64,000 nucleotides of DNA. Source: Littorina saxatilis. Its lineage: Eukaryota; Mollusca; Gastropoda; Littorinimorpha; Littorinidae. Under the pieces are notes generated by a model. The model was not told the origin of the DNA, made no database searches, and saw only the letters and a list, made by a program, of their open reading frames with translations. Position 1 is the stretch's first letter. Each line of letters starts with the position of its first letter. The DNA lies in contig NC_090261.1 in the NCBI RefSeq assembly GCF_037325665.1, positions 69,564,036-69,628,035 on the forward strand, in the 5' to 3' direction. The position numbers and the translations under genes are program-made. Positions 41,622-52,260 of this stretch are shown here, piece by piece.

Positions 41622-42049
41622 AGTAAAATAGTACAGGTTGAAAGAAAGTCTTCATATCTCAAAAACGATTGTAAAATACTCATAAAATTACACTTTATCT
41701 GTGTAAACTAGGATGATTTTGATTCTTACACTCTTTGTGAGTGGTGATTGCATATCAGCTACTATCAGAGCAAGAATGAACTATGAAAATTATATCTAAA
41801 AACAGGAGTGTTCATGTGATGGATGTGATTTACTTTGTTGTTACATACTTTAATTGTATACATGATATTGTGTGATATTATTGTTTGCAAAATCCTTGAA
41901 CAGCTTTCAGCAGTGAGGTACATTAGAAAATATATGACAAGTGAAAATAAATAAGTTGATTCTACTTTTGTGTGGGCCGTTCTTTTTCCTTTGTTAGAGA
42001 TGACTTGGTAGGCACTGCCATCACTAAGTAAGCTTACTTGTGAACAAAT
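41622..42049. other. Unassigned intergenic sequence
   Basis: Between the piggyBac-like element and the TCAAGGTCA-rich repeat; A/T-rich, nothing recognised. Confidence 0.45.
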
Positions 42050-42890
42050 GACTTTCATCTTAAACAAGAAGGGCAAAGCCCATACGACTCACATGCTTGA
42101 CCTTGATCTTTACATAGCAATGACATCATACACTAAGAACTGCTTTACACATTTTTCCTACCAAAATACATGTGACCTTGACCCAAGGTCAAGGTCATCC
42201 AAGGTCATGCAACACAAAGCTGTTAATTCAAGACATAGGAAGTACAATGGTGCTTATTGGCTCTTTCTACCATGAGATATGGTCACTTTTAGTGGTTCAC
42301 TACCTTATTTTGGTCACATTTTATAAGGGTCAAAGTGACCTTGACCTTGATCATATGTGACCAAATGTGTCTCATGATGAAAGCATAACATGTGCCCCAC
42401 ATAATTTTTAAGTTTGAAACAGTTATCTTCCATAGTTCAGGGTCAAGGTCACTTCAAAATATGTATACAATCCAACTTTGAAGAGCTCCTGTGACCTTGA
42501 CCTTGAAGCAAGGTAAACCAAACTGGTATCAAAAGATGGGGCTTACTTTGCCCTATATATCATATATAGGTGAGGTATTGAATCTCAAAAACTTCAGAGA
42601 AAATGGGAAAAATGTGAAAAATAGCTGTTTTTTAGGCAACATTTATGGCCCCTGCGACCTTGACCTTGAAGCAAGGTCAAGATGCTATGTATGTTTTTTG
42701 GGGCCTTGTCATCATACACCATCTTGCCAAATTTGGTACTGATAGACTGAATAGTGTCCAAGAAATATCCAACGTTAAAGTTTTCCGGACGGCCGGACGG
42801 CCGGACGGCCGGCCGGACGGACGGACGGACGGACGGACGACTCGGGTGAGTACATAGACTCACTTTTGCTTCGCATGTGAGTCAAAAATG
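42050..42890. repeat. Dispersed repeat rich in TCAAGGTCA motifs
   Basis: Ends ACAAGAAGGGCAAAGCCC and a (GGAC/GGCC)n block then GACTCACTTTTGCTTCGC; related in layout to 76-630. It carries at least five perfect TCAAGGTCA or TGACCTTGA motifs at about 42177, 42187, 42341, 42441, 42490 and 42659. Confidence 0.6.
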
Positions 42891-43026
42891 ATGTATGTCT
42901 CTCATTCTCCAAGGCACTTTGACATACACAGAATTTACCAAGAACAGTCAGAAACCACAAGACAAAGTTAATACAATAATCCCTCCTTTTATTCCATTCA
43001 ACAGTTCTTCATCGCGGAGCCGCGAA

Positions 43027-43124
43027 ATGTGTGTCACGCAGCCCTTCAGTGGCATGGGAAAGGGGGACAGAATTTGTGTCACGCAGCCCTTCAGTGGCAT
43101 GGGAAAGGGGGACAGAATTTGGAA
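43027..43124 (+). repeat. Two-copy 49-bp tandem repeat
   Basis: GTGTCACGCAGCCCTTCAGT plus GGCATGGGAAAGGGGG, two perfect copies. Confidence 0.9.
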
Positions 43125-43859
43125 TACAGCATGTTACATGTTGTACAATACACGGACTTGAAAAACAGAAACAGAAGTCACATAAAAATAGCAAAAACCA
43201 GAAAGACTGAGTGATTCAGCAAATTATTTTGAGAATAATTTGCACTTCTATTATACAGAGGTAAAAAAAAAAAAAAAGGTAAAAAAAAAAAATTATATGT
43301 ACAGGCAAACTTCAGTCTTTGATGGCAAACAAAACCCTAACCAGCCTGGAAAAGTTACATACAATTAGTTTGTCTGTAGTGAAAGCACAGAAGATGATCA
43401 TGACACAAGCCTACAAATAGACAATTTGTAGAGATGTAGGCAATCAATATCAAGAGAGTAAATTCAAGAAAAGCATGAGTAGCAGTAGTAGCATTACCAG
43501 CAATGCTTTAACAATTGTGTGTGGTAGAAAGGGAAACAGAACTGAAAAAAATATGGTTGGTTGGTTGTTTTTTAACATCCCTTCACAAAAGAATGTTTAA
43601 CAGTTGTGCTTGCTATGCAGCCATACGAACAAACAAGCAACACAGACACATTCACACGCTGTCTTCTCGCACAGCGCTAAACGCACACAATAATCTAAAC
43701 ACCTTTATGTTGTAAATTCATTCCGTCACCCAGACTTCTTGCACACACTGTCATTTTGATGGCAGATTTTTGCATGATTAAAAGACGCAAAATGCTCCTT
43801 GAATGATTTGTGTAGAAGGTCTACAAGGTTTTACTGTACAACGCAGACAGCAAATTGTA

Positions 43860-44017
43860 TTACAGACCTTCAAGACCCCCCCCCCCCCCTTAAAAACCTT
43901 GCTTTTTGAGATTTTCCGTTCATAACATCTGTACATTTGTCCATTTTTCAGACTCCCTCCTTTCTAATGCCTCATATTCTGAGATTTGTCGAGGTCTTAA
44001 AAGGGGGTTCCTTTGTA
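43860..44017. mobile_element. ACAGTGG-family TIR element
   Basis: A poly(C) run at 43876-43889 with CTTAAAAACC, and GAGGTCTTAAAAGGGGGTTCC at the right. The left terminus is degraded. Confidence 0.5.
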
Positions 44018-44111
44018 ATCATTATCAATATGATCAATTGGTCATTTGTACCCCCAGTTCACCTTTCCCTTTTTTTTCTCCTCTCCTTTTGAGGAACATT
44101 GAAAACATTGT

Positions 44112-44230
44112 ATTCTTTTCTTTATTTGGTGTTTAACGTCGTTTTCAACCACGAAGGTTATATCGCGACGGGGAAAGGGGGGGGAAATGGGATAGAGCCA
44201 CTTGTTAATTGTTTCTTGTTCACAAAAGCA
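44112..44230 (-). mobile_element. SINE 3' fragment
   Basis: Same sequence and orientation as 4108-4225, with a few differences. Confidence 0.6.
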
Positions 44231-46557
44231 CAAAACATTGTATAAAATCAAAGCATTGCTTTAGAAAATACCAGCACACGCTCACACATACATTATAAAT
44301 CTATAGACACAATTACAAGAATAAAACTTCTTCTTGTGTGGTATTTTGCCCCCATTTTCTGTGATTGTTACCATTATCAACACTGAGATTTTTCACATCA
44401 CTTAACACAGCTGATAGATACTGAACCAGGGAGTAACTTTTAAAGCATCACTGGGTTCATAATTTGTATCAGAGAGAGAGAGAGGGAGAGAGAGGCAAAA
44501 ACATTTTTTACACATTTTTTTAACAAATTTATATTGTGCACAAGGAAGAAGGAAAAACTAAAGTGAATGCTGTTGACTGAATTAAATAAATAGCCACTCA
44601 TCAAGAAATAAAAGATGCGGTAATCTAACTTCTGAATTTACTTTATCACAGCCTCAAGACTATGTGTACATTGGATCATTCAAAATTCACTCTCTAGAAA
44701 AGTCTCCAATCTGTGTTTTCAATCAAGTAAACTATAAAGGTTGCGAAATGACTTTTAAAATAGCCCTTGCTTTACAATTTTTAAATTAATTATTTGTACT
44801 TTGAGTTTGACAACAATTTGCAAAATAGTTTTAGAAAATAAGTAAAAGAAACGCAGATAGCAGGATGTGAATTTTAATACAATGTAATATGACATTCAAC
44901 ATTCTGTCACTGGCATCCATACAATGTTTAGAAGGCTTGTAGTTGTAGGGATAAACTTAAAACTGCACATTGATTATTAATCTTTCTATCTTTCGAAACA
45001 AAAGCAATTTTGTTTTATTTATAGTTTATTTGCAGACTAAATCTGAACAGAAAGAATGACTGCGTAAGCAATTTGTAAGAGGTCAAGACACAGAGTATTT
45101 GAATCAAAAATTCAGCCTTACAAAACTAGTCGCCACCATTTCTCAAAACCAAACCAGCATTTGTGATGCAGTTCTCTCCAATTTACCGGACTTTCATCCT
45201 CAACCCAAAGCACACTCTTTTTCCAAACCCACTTCTTCCCTCATCTGAAAAAGCCCATGTTGTGTGTAGTTTCCGACTGAAAAAAAGAAAAGAACTTGAC
45301 ACTTAGACAGACCAGATGGACAGTAAAAACTGGTCTGTGAATTGTGCGCATTTTTCTTAATTGCACACCCCCCCTCCCCTCCCCTCCCCCCTTCATCTGG
45401 CGAAAAAAGAAAGAAAGGAAACACACAAAAATCAAACGAAAGAAACTCAAGGCTGCTCACATACCCGTTCTCTCAGTCCACAAGTTAAGCAGACATGACA
45501 ACTGAGATTTTGATAAGCAAGACTCGTCATAAAGAAGACCAGAGAGTGTCCAGCAACAACAAATAATGAGAAAAGAAGACCTCTAGGATTTTTCTCAGCA
45601 GCATTGTACAAGAATGTCTGCAGCAAACATGGAGAGAACACAGTGTCTGTTGCTATTACATTTACAAACAAAAGTCTTTTGCATTCGCTCTACCACAACA
45701 GAGCAACTGATGCAAAGCATCACTAGAAAAAGAACAGTTCACATTGAAAAACAAAACACGATAGGCTCTGCACTAACGTTTAGCTGCTCCTCTTTGTTTC
45801 ATTGAATTCTATCCTTGAAAAAAAGCAGAAAAGAAAGTGTCTGTTGTGTAATTTTGATCACTTCATACCATGAACTATAAAAGCACAGTGGGACAATTTT
45901 TTTTTGTGGCAATATGCCACGTCTCAGACAAGTGTTTTTTTCAACACACAACTTGAAGATGGCAGAAAGTAAGAATTAATTTTATCTACTATCGGTGATA
46001 ACTGTTGACCTGTACTAGTACTGTTGTTTCTTCCTACCAGGCACAAAATGTTACCGTAGACCTTGTCTTATAATTACTATGAAAGTAAAATCTTCCATTA
46101 CTATTAGACATTATTGGTATTAATGTAAATAAAACTAGTATTATTCTAACTAGAAACAGGATCACAAGAATAGCCAGTGAATCAGCCACTGATAATAATA
46201 TGGACAGTATTGCCATATTATTCAAGGTAGTAGGGATGAGTTAAATTCATAACTTCCAGTCCAGTTTTACAAGAATTTAATTCTTTTAAAACAGCTTCTT
46301 GGAGAATCCGCCTACTGAATTAATAAATATGATTATAACGATTTTATTTCTTCAGTTTTGCTTTGAAAAGAACCAAGAGTAAGATAAAATCACTGATTTG
46401 ATAATTGTATTTCGCCTTGCCTGCTGTCAGACTGATCTAATTTCTGCGGATGTCGCAGACCCTAATCTGTTTGAGAGATGTTGTGATGATGAGATGAATC
46501 AGCAGACGGGAGAGTGATGGACGATAGTACTGAATGACACTGGGCTAGCACTGACGG
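44231..46557. other. Unassigned region, probably partly KLHL 3'UTR
   Basis: A/T-rich, with only short ORFs. Several minus-strand AATAAA hexamers; the 3' end of the KLHL mRNA probably falls here. Confidence 0.45.
46343..46348 (-). terminator. Candidate poly(A) signal of the KLHL gene
   Basis: AATAAA on the minus strand about 210 nt after the stop. Other AATAAA hexamers occur further out, so the true site is unknown. Confidence 0.25.
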
Positions 46558-48206
46558 TCAATCTTTCTCATCCGGGTTGTAGCAGGGTAGCTTGAACGTG
46601 CAGTAGCCCACCCCCGTGAGGCTTCGCGGCAAAGCACCCACCGTTTCCCAGATGCCGGTGTAAATGTCATACTTGGACACCAGTTTCTGTCCCGTTTTGG
46701 TTTGCACATTGTAGCCGCCCAGCACGTAGATATTGTCATTGTACACCACGCACGAGGCCTCCTTGTGTGAGACGGACAAGGGGGCGATGATGGTCCACTG
46801 GTCGGTGGACGGGTCATAGCACTCCGACTGCATCTCGGGCTGGGCCTGCTGGTTGACGTTCAGGTTGCAGCCCCCAAACACAAACAGTTTGTCGTGCGTG
46901 GCGCACATCACGTGCCAGCCGCGCGGCGTCAGCATAGCCGCCATGTCCTCCCACTGGTTGGTGATGGGGTCGTACCGCTGCATGTCTGGCGTGAAGTGGT
47001 TGCCGCTGTAGCCGCCGGAGATGTAGATGTAGTTGCCATAGACGGCGCCCGCGTGGGCATGGTAGGACATGGGCATGGAGGCGATCAACTCCCAGGTGTT
47101 GGTGGCCGGGTCGTAGCACTCGGCCGTCGCCAAGCTCCCGTCCTTGAACTTGCCCCCCACAGCGTAGATCTTGCTGTTGAGGGCGCCGGCGAAGAAGTAG
47201 GCTCGCTTGTTGAGCATGGGGCACACCTGGAACCAAGTGTCAAAGCGGGGGTCGTAGCGCAGCACAGAGTTGACGGCCGACTCCCCGTGCGCGCACTGCG
47301 TTGTGCAGCCACCCAGCACGTAGAGAAAGTTGTTGAACACCAGCACCTGCATGTGGCTGAGCGCCGAGGGCAGGGCCGCCATCTCCTGCCGGTTCAGCAA
47401 GCTGTTGGAGGTGATCTTGGCGTCAAACACCAGGATCTCGTCGTGCAGACACGGGTAGGGGTGGATCTCCCGCCCGCCCACGCTCACCAGCCGTGTGACG
47501 TACGAGCGTAGTCGGGTCGGGGTGGTGTTGACCAGGGGCTGAGAGTGGGGTACCACGTGGTAGTTGAGAGCCGTAAGCACCATCTGCCGTAACTCGGGGT
47601 TGGACATCATCATGTCCACTCGCTGCACATGATGGACTAAATCCGCGGGGCTGATCAGCGGGAATCGGATCAGGCGCATGAGGGCGGGGGCGTGCTCTCC
47701 TATGCTGGGGTCCTGCCGCAGCCACTCCCAGGTGATGTGGAAGATGTCGATCTCCCGCAGGCACAGCTTCTCGCTGCTGAGGCAGTTCCACATCTGGTCG
47801 TACGTCAGGAGGTGCAGGGTGCCCTCCTTGGCGATCTGCATCAGGTTCTTGGCGATGAACACGTCGATCTGCTTCAGGGCATTGTTCATGCTGTAGAGCT
47901 TGGCCGTGTTGATGAAATCGTAAAAGTTCGACGTGGTCATGCCGCTGAGGAAATTACGCTCACAGAACTCGATGACGGGGGTGACCTGCAGGTGTGTTGC
48001 CGCGGCGATGACGTCGAAGATGTCGTCCCCATCCAGCGTGGTGGTGGAGGTGTAGATCACCTCCAGGGTCTTCTCCAGACCTTTTGCAGTGATGCCCTTC
48101 AGCTCAATCTCCTTCTGGTTGCTCTCCCTCATCCCGCTCGTGAACATCGATCGGAAGTAGTCGGAACAGGAGGCCAGGATCACTCGGTGTGCTGCAAAAC
48201 GATTAC
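46558..48206 (-). CDS. KLHL-family gene, exon 2 (rest of BTB, BACK, Kelch)
   Basis: Acceptor TGTGTTTCAG before 48206; it encodes residues 61-609 without interruption. It is markedly more GC-rich than the surrounding intron and flank. The minimal C-tail KLPCYNPDEKD ends at TGA. Confidence 0.95.
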
Positions 48207-50047
48207 CTGAAACACAAGAACATTTAATCATACATTAATGAACCAGCTACATCTTGCATTGTTTAATGTTATGTAGTCTCAAAGCTGTTATCCGGAACAC
48301 AAGAACATTTAACTATTTATTAGTGAATCAGTTGAGTTACATTACACATTGCATTGATTAATAAAGTCTCCTAGTCCTAGCTTGGGGTTTTCCTGTTGCA
48401 AAGTGTGCATTCTTGACACATGGCAACACACTTTAAAGAAAGTAATAAAGACAGACAACCCTTTAAATAAAGTGATAAAGACAGACAAATAGAGCAATCT
48501 ATCCATTAACTTCACCCCTTTAATGTTTTCTGGCAACCATACGACTAAAAATAAAATCAAGAGTCAGGGCCTCACATCCACGTCGGACATCGGACATATG
48601 AGGATATTTTTTTCAAATGTCCTATACATTTTTTCATGCTGGAGGACAAATGTCCTATTGTTTTTGTCACAAAGTGGTCAATGTCCGATTATTCTATCAT
48701 TTGATCCGGACATCGTCAGTACTTCTCAATTTACAGTAGTTTGAATGCTAATTTATCGATGTATTGCAAAGCGATGTGTAGCAGACGAAATTAGACACTT
48801 TGTGCCTCTAGTACCAAAGAGTTTCCAAGGCTCGCAACTCGGAATGCTCGAAGCCAGTTGAGAGTTGCCTCCCTTCGCGCTTTCCCCGAAAATAACAAAC
48901 ATGCCGCCTAAACGAAAACTGATCCCAGAAAAGGGACAGAAGAAATTACACTTCAAGTCCCTTCCCTCATCATCTGTCAGTAGCACGGAAACTGAGCTTC
49001 CTCCAGCCCCAGAGCAGTTAGAGCCCGATCGCCCAGGTGAGAATGTCAATCGCGATAGTCAAACATCGGAGCCGAAGAAAGACACTACCCCCCCCCTCAC
49101 CCCCACGCGTAACTTCGTCTCAAGCTTGATGCGTGTGTACCTGGAGGGGCCAAAGGATGACATTCACAAGTCACAGTGGGTGGTGAAGGTTGTTGAAAAG
49201 TGGACATCCACGAGGAAGCGAATGCTCTTCAGCAAAAGAAAGGAACCAGCACAGTAGTTGAAGTTCAGAGACAGAAACACTGCACTGACTCGATGTAATT
49301 TATTTTATATTTTCTGTTACCTTTTTTCCAAGAAAAGTATTTTTGTTCTTTTACCCTCGTGCCAAGAAACTAGTCAAGTTTAATTATATTTACGTTTTGT
49401 TACGGGAAAAAAATGTCCTATTGATTTGTTTTTGTTCAGGACAAATGTCCAATCACTTTTACATTGGCCAGGACATTTGTCCTATATGCTACCTCTCATG
49501 GATGTGAGGCCCTGATTATAATTATAGTTTTCATAACCCAAATAAAATGATGAAAAGCCATGCTTCTTTTGTAACTGGCAAATTGCATTCACACACAAGT
49601 TGTTTACCAAAAAAACACAGTCAATGTACACTTTTTTTAAATTTAACTTTTAAGCGAAGCAAATAACCCCACCTACAATGAAGCAAATAAACCAACCTCA
49701 TCAAAATTTGCACATATTTGCCAACTTCTTTACTTCTTGCGTAGATAGTTAACCATACTTGAACACTAAAATAAAAGAACAAACTGAATAAGGTTAAAGC
49801 ATTCTACACTTATAAAATAGTTTCTCCCATAAAAACTTTTAAGTAAAACTTGAATACCCATCTTACCTTCTGCTATAAGGGTGACATCACAGAGGATGTG
49901 GTCTGTTTTTAACTTGTTGAGTCCATGTAAAATTTTCACGCCATGCTCTGGTCGTTCGTCCATGCGGTGCACTTCACCGTTCACCAGACCAATCTCCTGC
50001 CCTTCCGCCATACTGCTTTGATTTTTCCTCTTTTTACCTTTATGCAT
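46558..50047 (-). CDS. BTB-BACK-Kelch (KLHL-family) protein, two coding exons
   Basis: Exons 50047-49867 and 48206-46558 join G|GT in phase 1 to give 1830 nt, 609 residues plus stop. Residues about 45-155 are a BTB/POZ domain (DHILCDVTLIAEG, FAAHRVILASCSDYFRSMF). Residues about 160-260 are a BACK domain (ITWEWLRQDP, LIRFPLI). Residues about 310-600 hold six Kelch blades with paired Gly-Gly (YVLGG, YAVGG, YISGG, FVFGG, YVLGG). The family forms substrate adaptors of Cullin-3 ubiquitin ligases. The overall pattern resembles KLHL9/13/26 among vertebrate members, but I cannot assign one orthologue. The ATG at 50047 is the first in frame after a UTR acceptor; a second Met at codon 13 is an alternative start. 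A hAT-like element lies in the intron. The gene is divergent from BRF1. Confidence 0.95.
48565..49515 (+). mobile_element. hAT-like TIR element in the KLHL intron
   Basis: Perfect 16-bp inverted ends CAGGGCCTCACATCCA (48565-48580, inverted at about 49500-49515) begin with the hAT-type CAGGG. Subterminal palindromic motifs AGGACAAATGTCC recur near both ends, as transposase-binding repeats do in hAT elements. I see no clear 8-bp target duplication. A 118-130 codon ORF lies inside. Confidence 0.7.
48865..49257 (+). CDS. Small ORF inside the hAT-like element
   Basis: 130 codons, or 118 from the better-placed Met in AACATGCCGCCTAAACG (48899). The product is lysine/proline/serine-rich (MPPKRKLIPEKGQKKLHF), then RNFVSSLMRVYLEGPKDD and a basic end. 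No transposase catalytic motif or zinc finger is visible. It could be the first exon or N-terminus of the autonomous element's protein kept in a deletion derivative. Function unknown. Confidence 0.4.
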   Translation: MPPFALSPKITNMPPKRKLIPEKGQKKLHFKSLPSSSVSSTETELPPAPEQLEPDRPGENVNRDSQTSEPKKDTTPPLTPTRNFVSSLMRVYLEGPKDDIHKSQWVVKVVEKWTSTRKRMLFSKRKEPAQ

Positions 50048-50062
50048 CTACCATCCTCTGTC
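49867..50062 (-). CDS. KLHL-family gene, exon 1 (UTR, start codon, N-terminus)
   Basis: The acceptor CTTTTCAG precedes 50062, followed by 15 nt of 5'UTR with a stop codon and the ATG at 50047-50045. It codes for 60 residues, basic at first (MHKGKKRKNQ), ending in the first BTB strand. Donor GTAAGA. Confidence 0.85.
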
Positions 50063-50084
50063 CTGAAAAGCATACACATGTATG

Positions 50085-50612
50085 TAAGGCCAAAACAAAA
50101 ATAGGTGTGGTTAAGGTAACATAGCCAACAAAAATAGGGTAGGAAGGTAGGCAATCACTTTTTTTTTTTTTTTTACTTTTTTTTCTAAAGCAAAAAGAAA
50201 AAAGTCTGTTTACGGTATCCCGACCGACCCTATTTTTTCGCGCGACCCTAGACTTGTTTTTGGCATTTGGAAAAAAAAAAGTCTTTGTTTTTTGGCAAAA
50301 TAACTTAAAAATATGGTTTTTTGAAGAAAAAAAATCCCGACCTACCGACCCTATTTTTTTTGCCTATGTTACCGTAAACAGACTATTTTTTTGTTGTTGC
50401 CTAATGTATACAAATTAAACCTACTTGACAGGGAAATAAATGTGCGTCTGCATGACGACTCAAGCGCTTTCGCTTTCATTGCGTTTTCTGCACTCGTTTT
50501 CTTGTTTTCATTTTTTTGTGTGGACAAATGTAATAAAAAGTTATAGGGTCGGCCCCTAAAAATAGGGTAGGTCGGGTTACCGTAACCACACCTATTTTTT
50601 TTTTAGGCCTTA
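50085..50612. mobile_element. GGTAACCCGACC element with a second one nested inside
   Basis: Outer ends TAAGGCCAAAAC...GGTGTGGTTAAGGTAAC and GGTTACGGTAACC...ATTTTTTTTTAGGCCTTA (both read toward the core) match 13709-14005. The core is split at about 50187-50404 by another copy with GTCTGTTTACGGTATCCCG ends, like 17869-18201. Confidence 0.78.
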
Positions 50613-50997
50613 GCAACCATAAGCTGAGACTGACAAACAATCAAAAGGCATCCTTTTTCCTGGAAGTTCCATTAAGACATTGCTACAATGTTTGCATTCA
50701 GCGATTAGCAATATATATTAGTATGCTTGACTGCTCAAAACACCAGTCACTAAGCAATAAATGTTGAATTGTAACATTAACAGCTGCAAAACACATGTAT
50801 AGCCTGATATTCTTAAAATAAAAAGTAATAACCTATTATGAATAAAATCTTGAATTCTGTCCAGTGTCTCTACCTTGTTTGCTTCAGTTGATTCCTTGTC
50901 TATACTCAAATTACTGTGACTCTTCATCTTTTATTTTGTTGAATGTGTTACTGCTAGTGCTACAGATTAAACCACTGATTTTCATATTTGACATCTA

Positions 50998-51014
50998 TAT
51001 ATATATACGACTAG

Positions 51015-51045
<31 letters not shown>

Positions 51046-51505
51046 TCGCGATGCACGGCCAAAGTTCTCGGTGGATCTTTTTCAAATTTGGACACCGTAT
51101 TCAGCTACACCCCGGACACAACCTCATCGATGAGATATTTCAACACGTGCTCTCAGCGCGCAGCGCTGTGCGCGCTGAACCGATTTTGTTGTTGTTATTG
51201 TTGTTGTCGGGATCCACTACCAGTAACTCTTCCTTATCTTCTCCAGTGTTTTCAGCCGCGATTATCTCCCTTCCTCCGTGTGGCGTCAATCCATATTCCC
51301 GTTACTACGTTACTATTTTTAGAAGGTCACTGCACGTTACTATTTTTAGAAGGTCTCCAGTGTTTTGCGCGTTTATCTCCTTTCCTTCGTGCGCCGGCTA
51401 AGCCGGCGTACACCTGGCAGAGCCGGGTCCCAGGCGCAGCCTGGTATTCGGCTCTACTTCTTCCCGGCGAAGCCGGTACCCGGCGAAGCGGGTAATCATC
51501 TAGTT
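50998..51505 (+). mobile_element. Helitron-like dispersed repeat, copy 2
   Basis: Same as 37735-38195 but with a longer (GTCT)n near the 5' end and small indels. It lies in the 5'UTR intron of the KLHL gene. Confidence 0.5.
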
Positions 51506-51750
51506 ATATATATACGTGCATTTATAAAGTTAAAAAAATGAAATTTATAATTCCAGTATTTAAGTGTGTGTGTGTGTGTGTGATTACTCTTAGACACTAA
51601 GACATAATAACACTTTTGCCTTTCCCCCTGGAGCAAAGTAGATGTATGAATCATACAGCTAAATGAACACAAAACACATGAAACATGTCTGTTGTCAATA
51701 GTATAACACTTACACCACAAATAATTTCTGAATAGTTCCTATAAATCTTG

Positions 51751-51764
51751 GATTACTTACTGGA
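51751..51764 (-). other. Candidate 5'UTR exon donor of the KLHL gene
   Basis: CCA|GTAAGTAATCC is a near-consensus donor upstream of the UTR acceptor before 50062. It would end a non-coding first exon lying in 51761-52200. No coding evidence supports it. Confidence 0.3.
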
Positions 51765-52199
51765 CGGTGACAAAAAGTGACAAAGACATCTAAAAATACC
51801 AGACAAGACATTTATTCATGACTAAAAACTTGTACGAAGACTACCGAAAGTGACACTTTTGTGCAATTGTCTTGTCTTAAGTAGGTACTTAATAACAGGC
51901 AATATTCCACTTTCCTCTGAATAACACTTTTTGGAAGTAAATCCTTTTCGCTACCTGTTCGAAGAAACATCCGAAGTGTAATTTGACGCAATTTTTGTTG
52001 ACAGGGGAATGACTGGCAGAGGAACGGTCTGATATAAACTGCTAAAAGGTGTGGTGATTTAATATGTAACTAACTCACCAGTTTAAGTGCATCCAATACC
52101 CTGGAATGGGGAATTCATCTGTCAATGCAGCATTACCTCCTGAAGATTATCTGTTACCGATTTGATGTTATAATCCGATCTAAAGTGAACACACTGAAC

Positions 52200-52260
52200 A
52201 TTTCGGCAACCGGAAGAGATCTCTTCGACCCAACACTGCGCTTGCGTGAATAAGCTCTCA
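52200..52260. promoter_or_regulatory. Probable divergent promoter of the KLHL gene and BRF1
   Basis: ACCGGAAGAG (52208-52217) fits an ETS/GABP core and GCGCTTGCG (about 52237) is close to the NRF1 palindrome; both are typical of TATA-less housekeeping promoters. The region lies between the minus-strand KLHL 5' end and the plus-strand BRF1 5' end. Confidence 0.35.

Noticed and set aside
46545-48210. Long ORFs overlapping the KLHL exon in other frames and on the plus strand
   Set aside because: Shadows of a GC-rich real exon; the 557-codon minus-strand frame alone has Kelch and BTB motifs.
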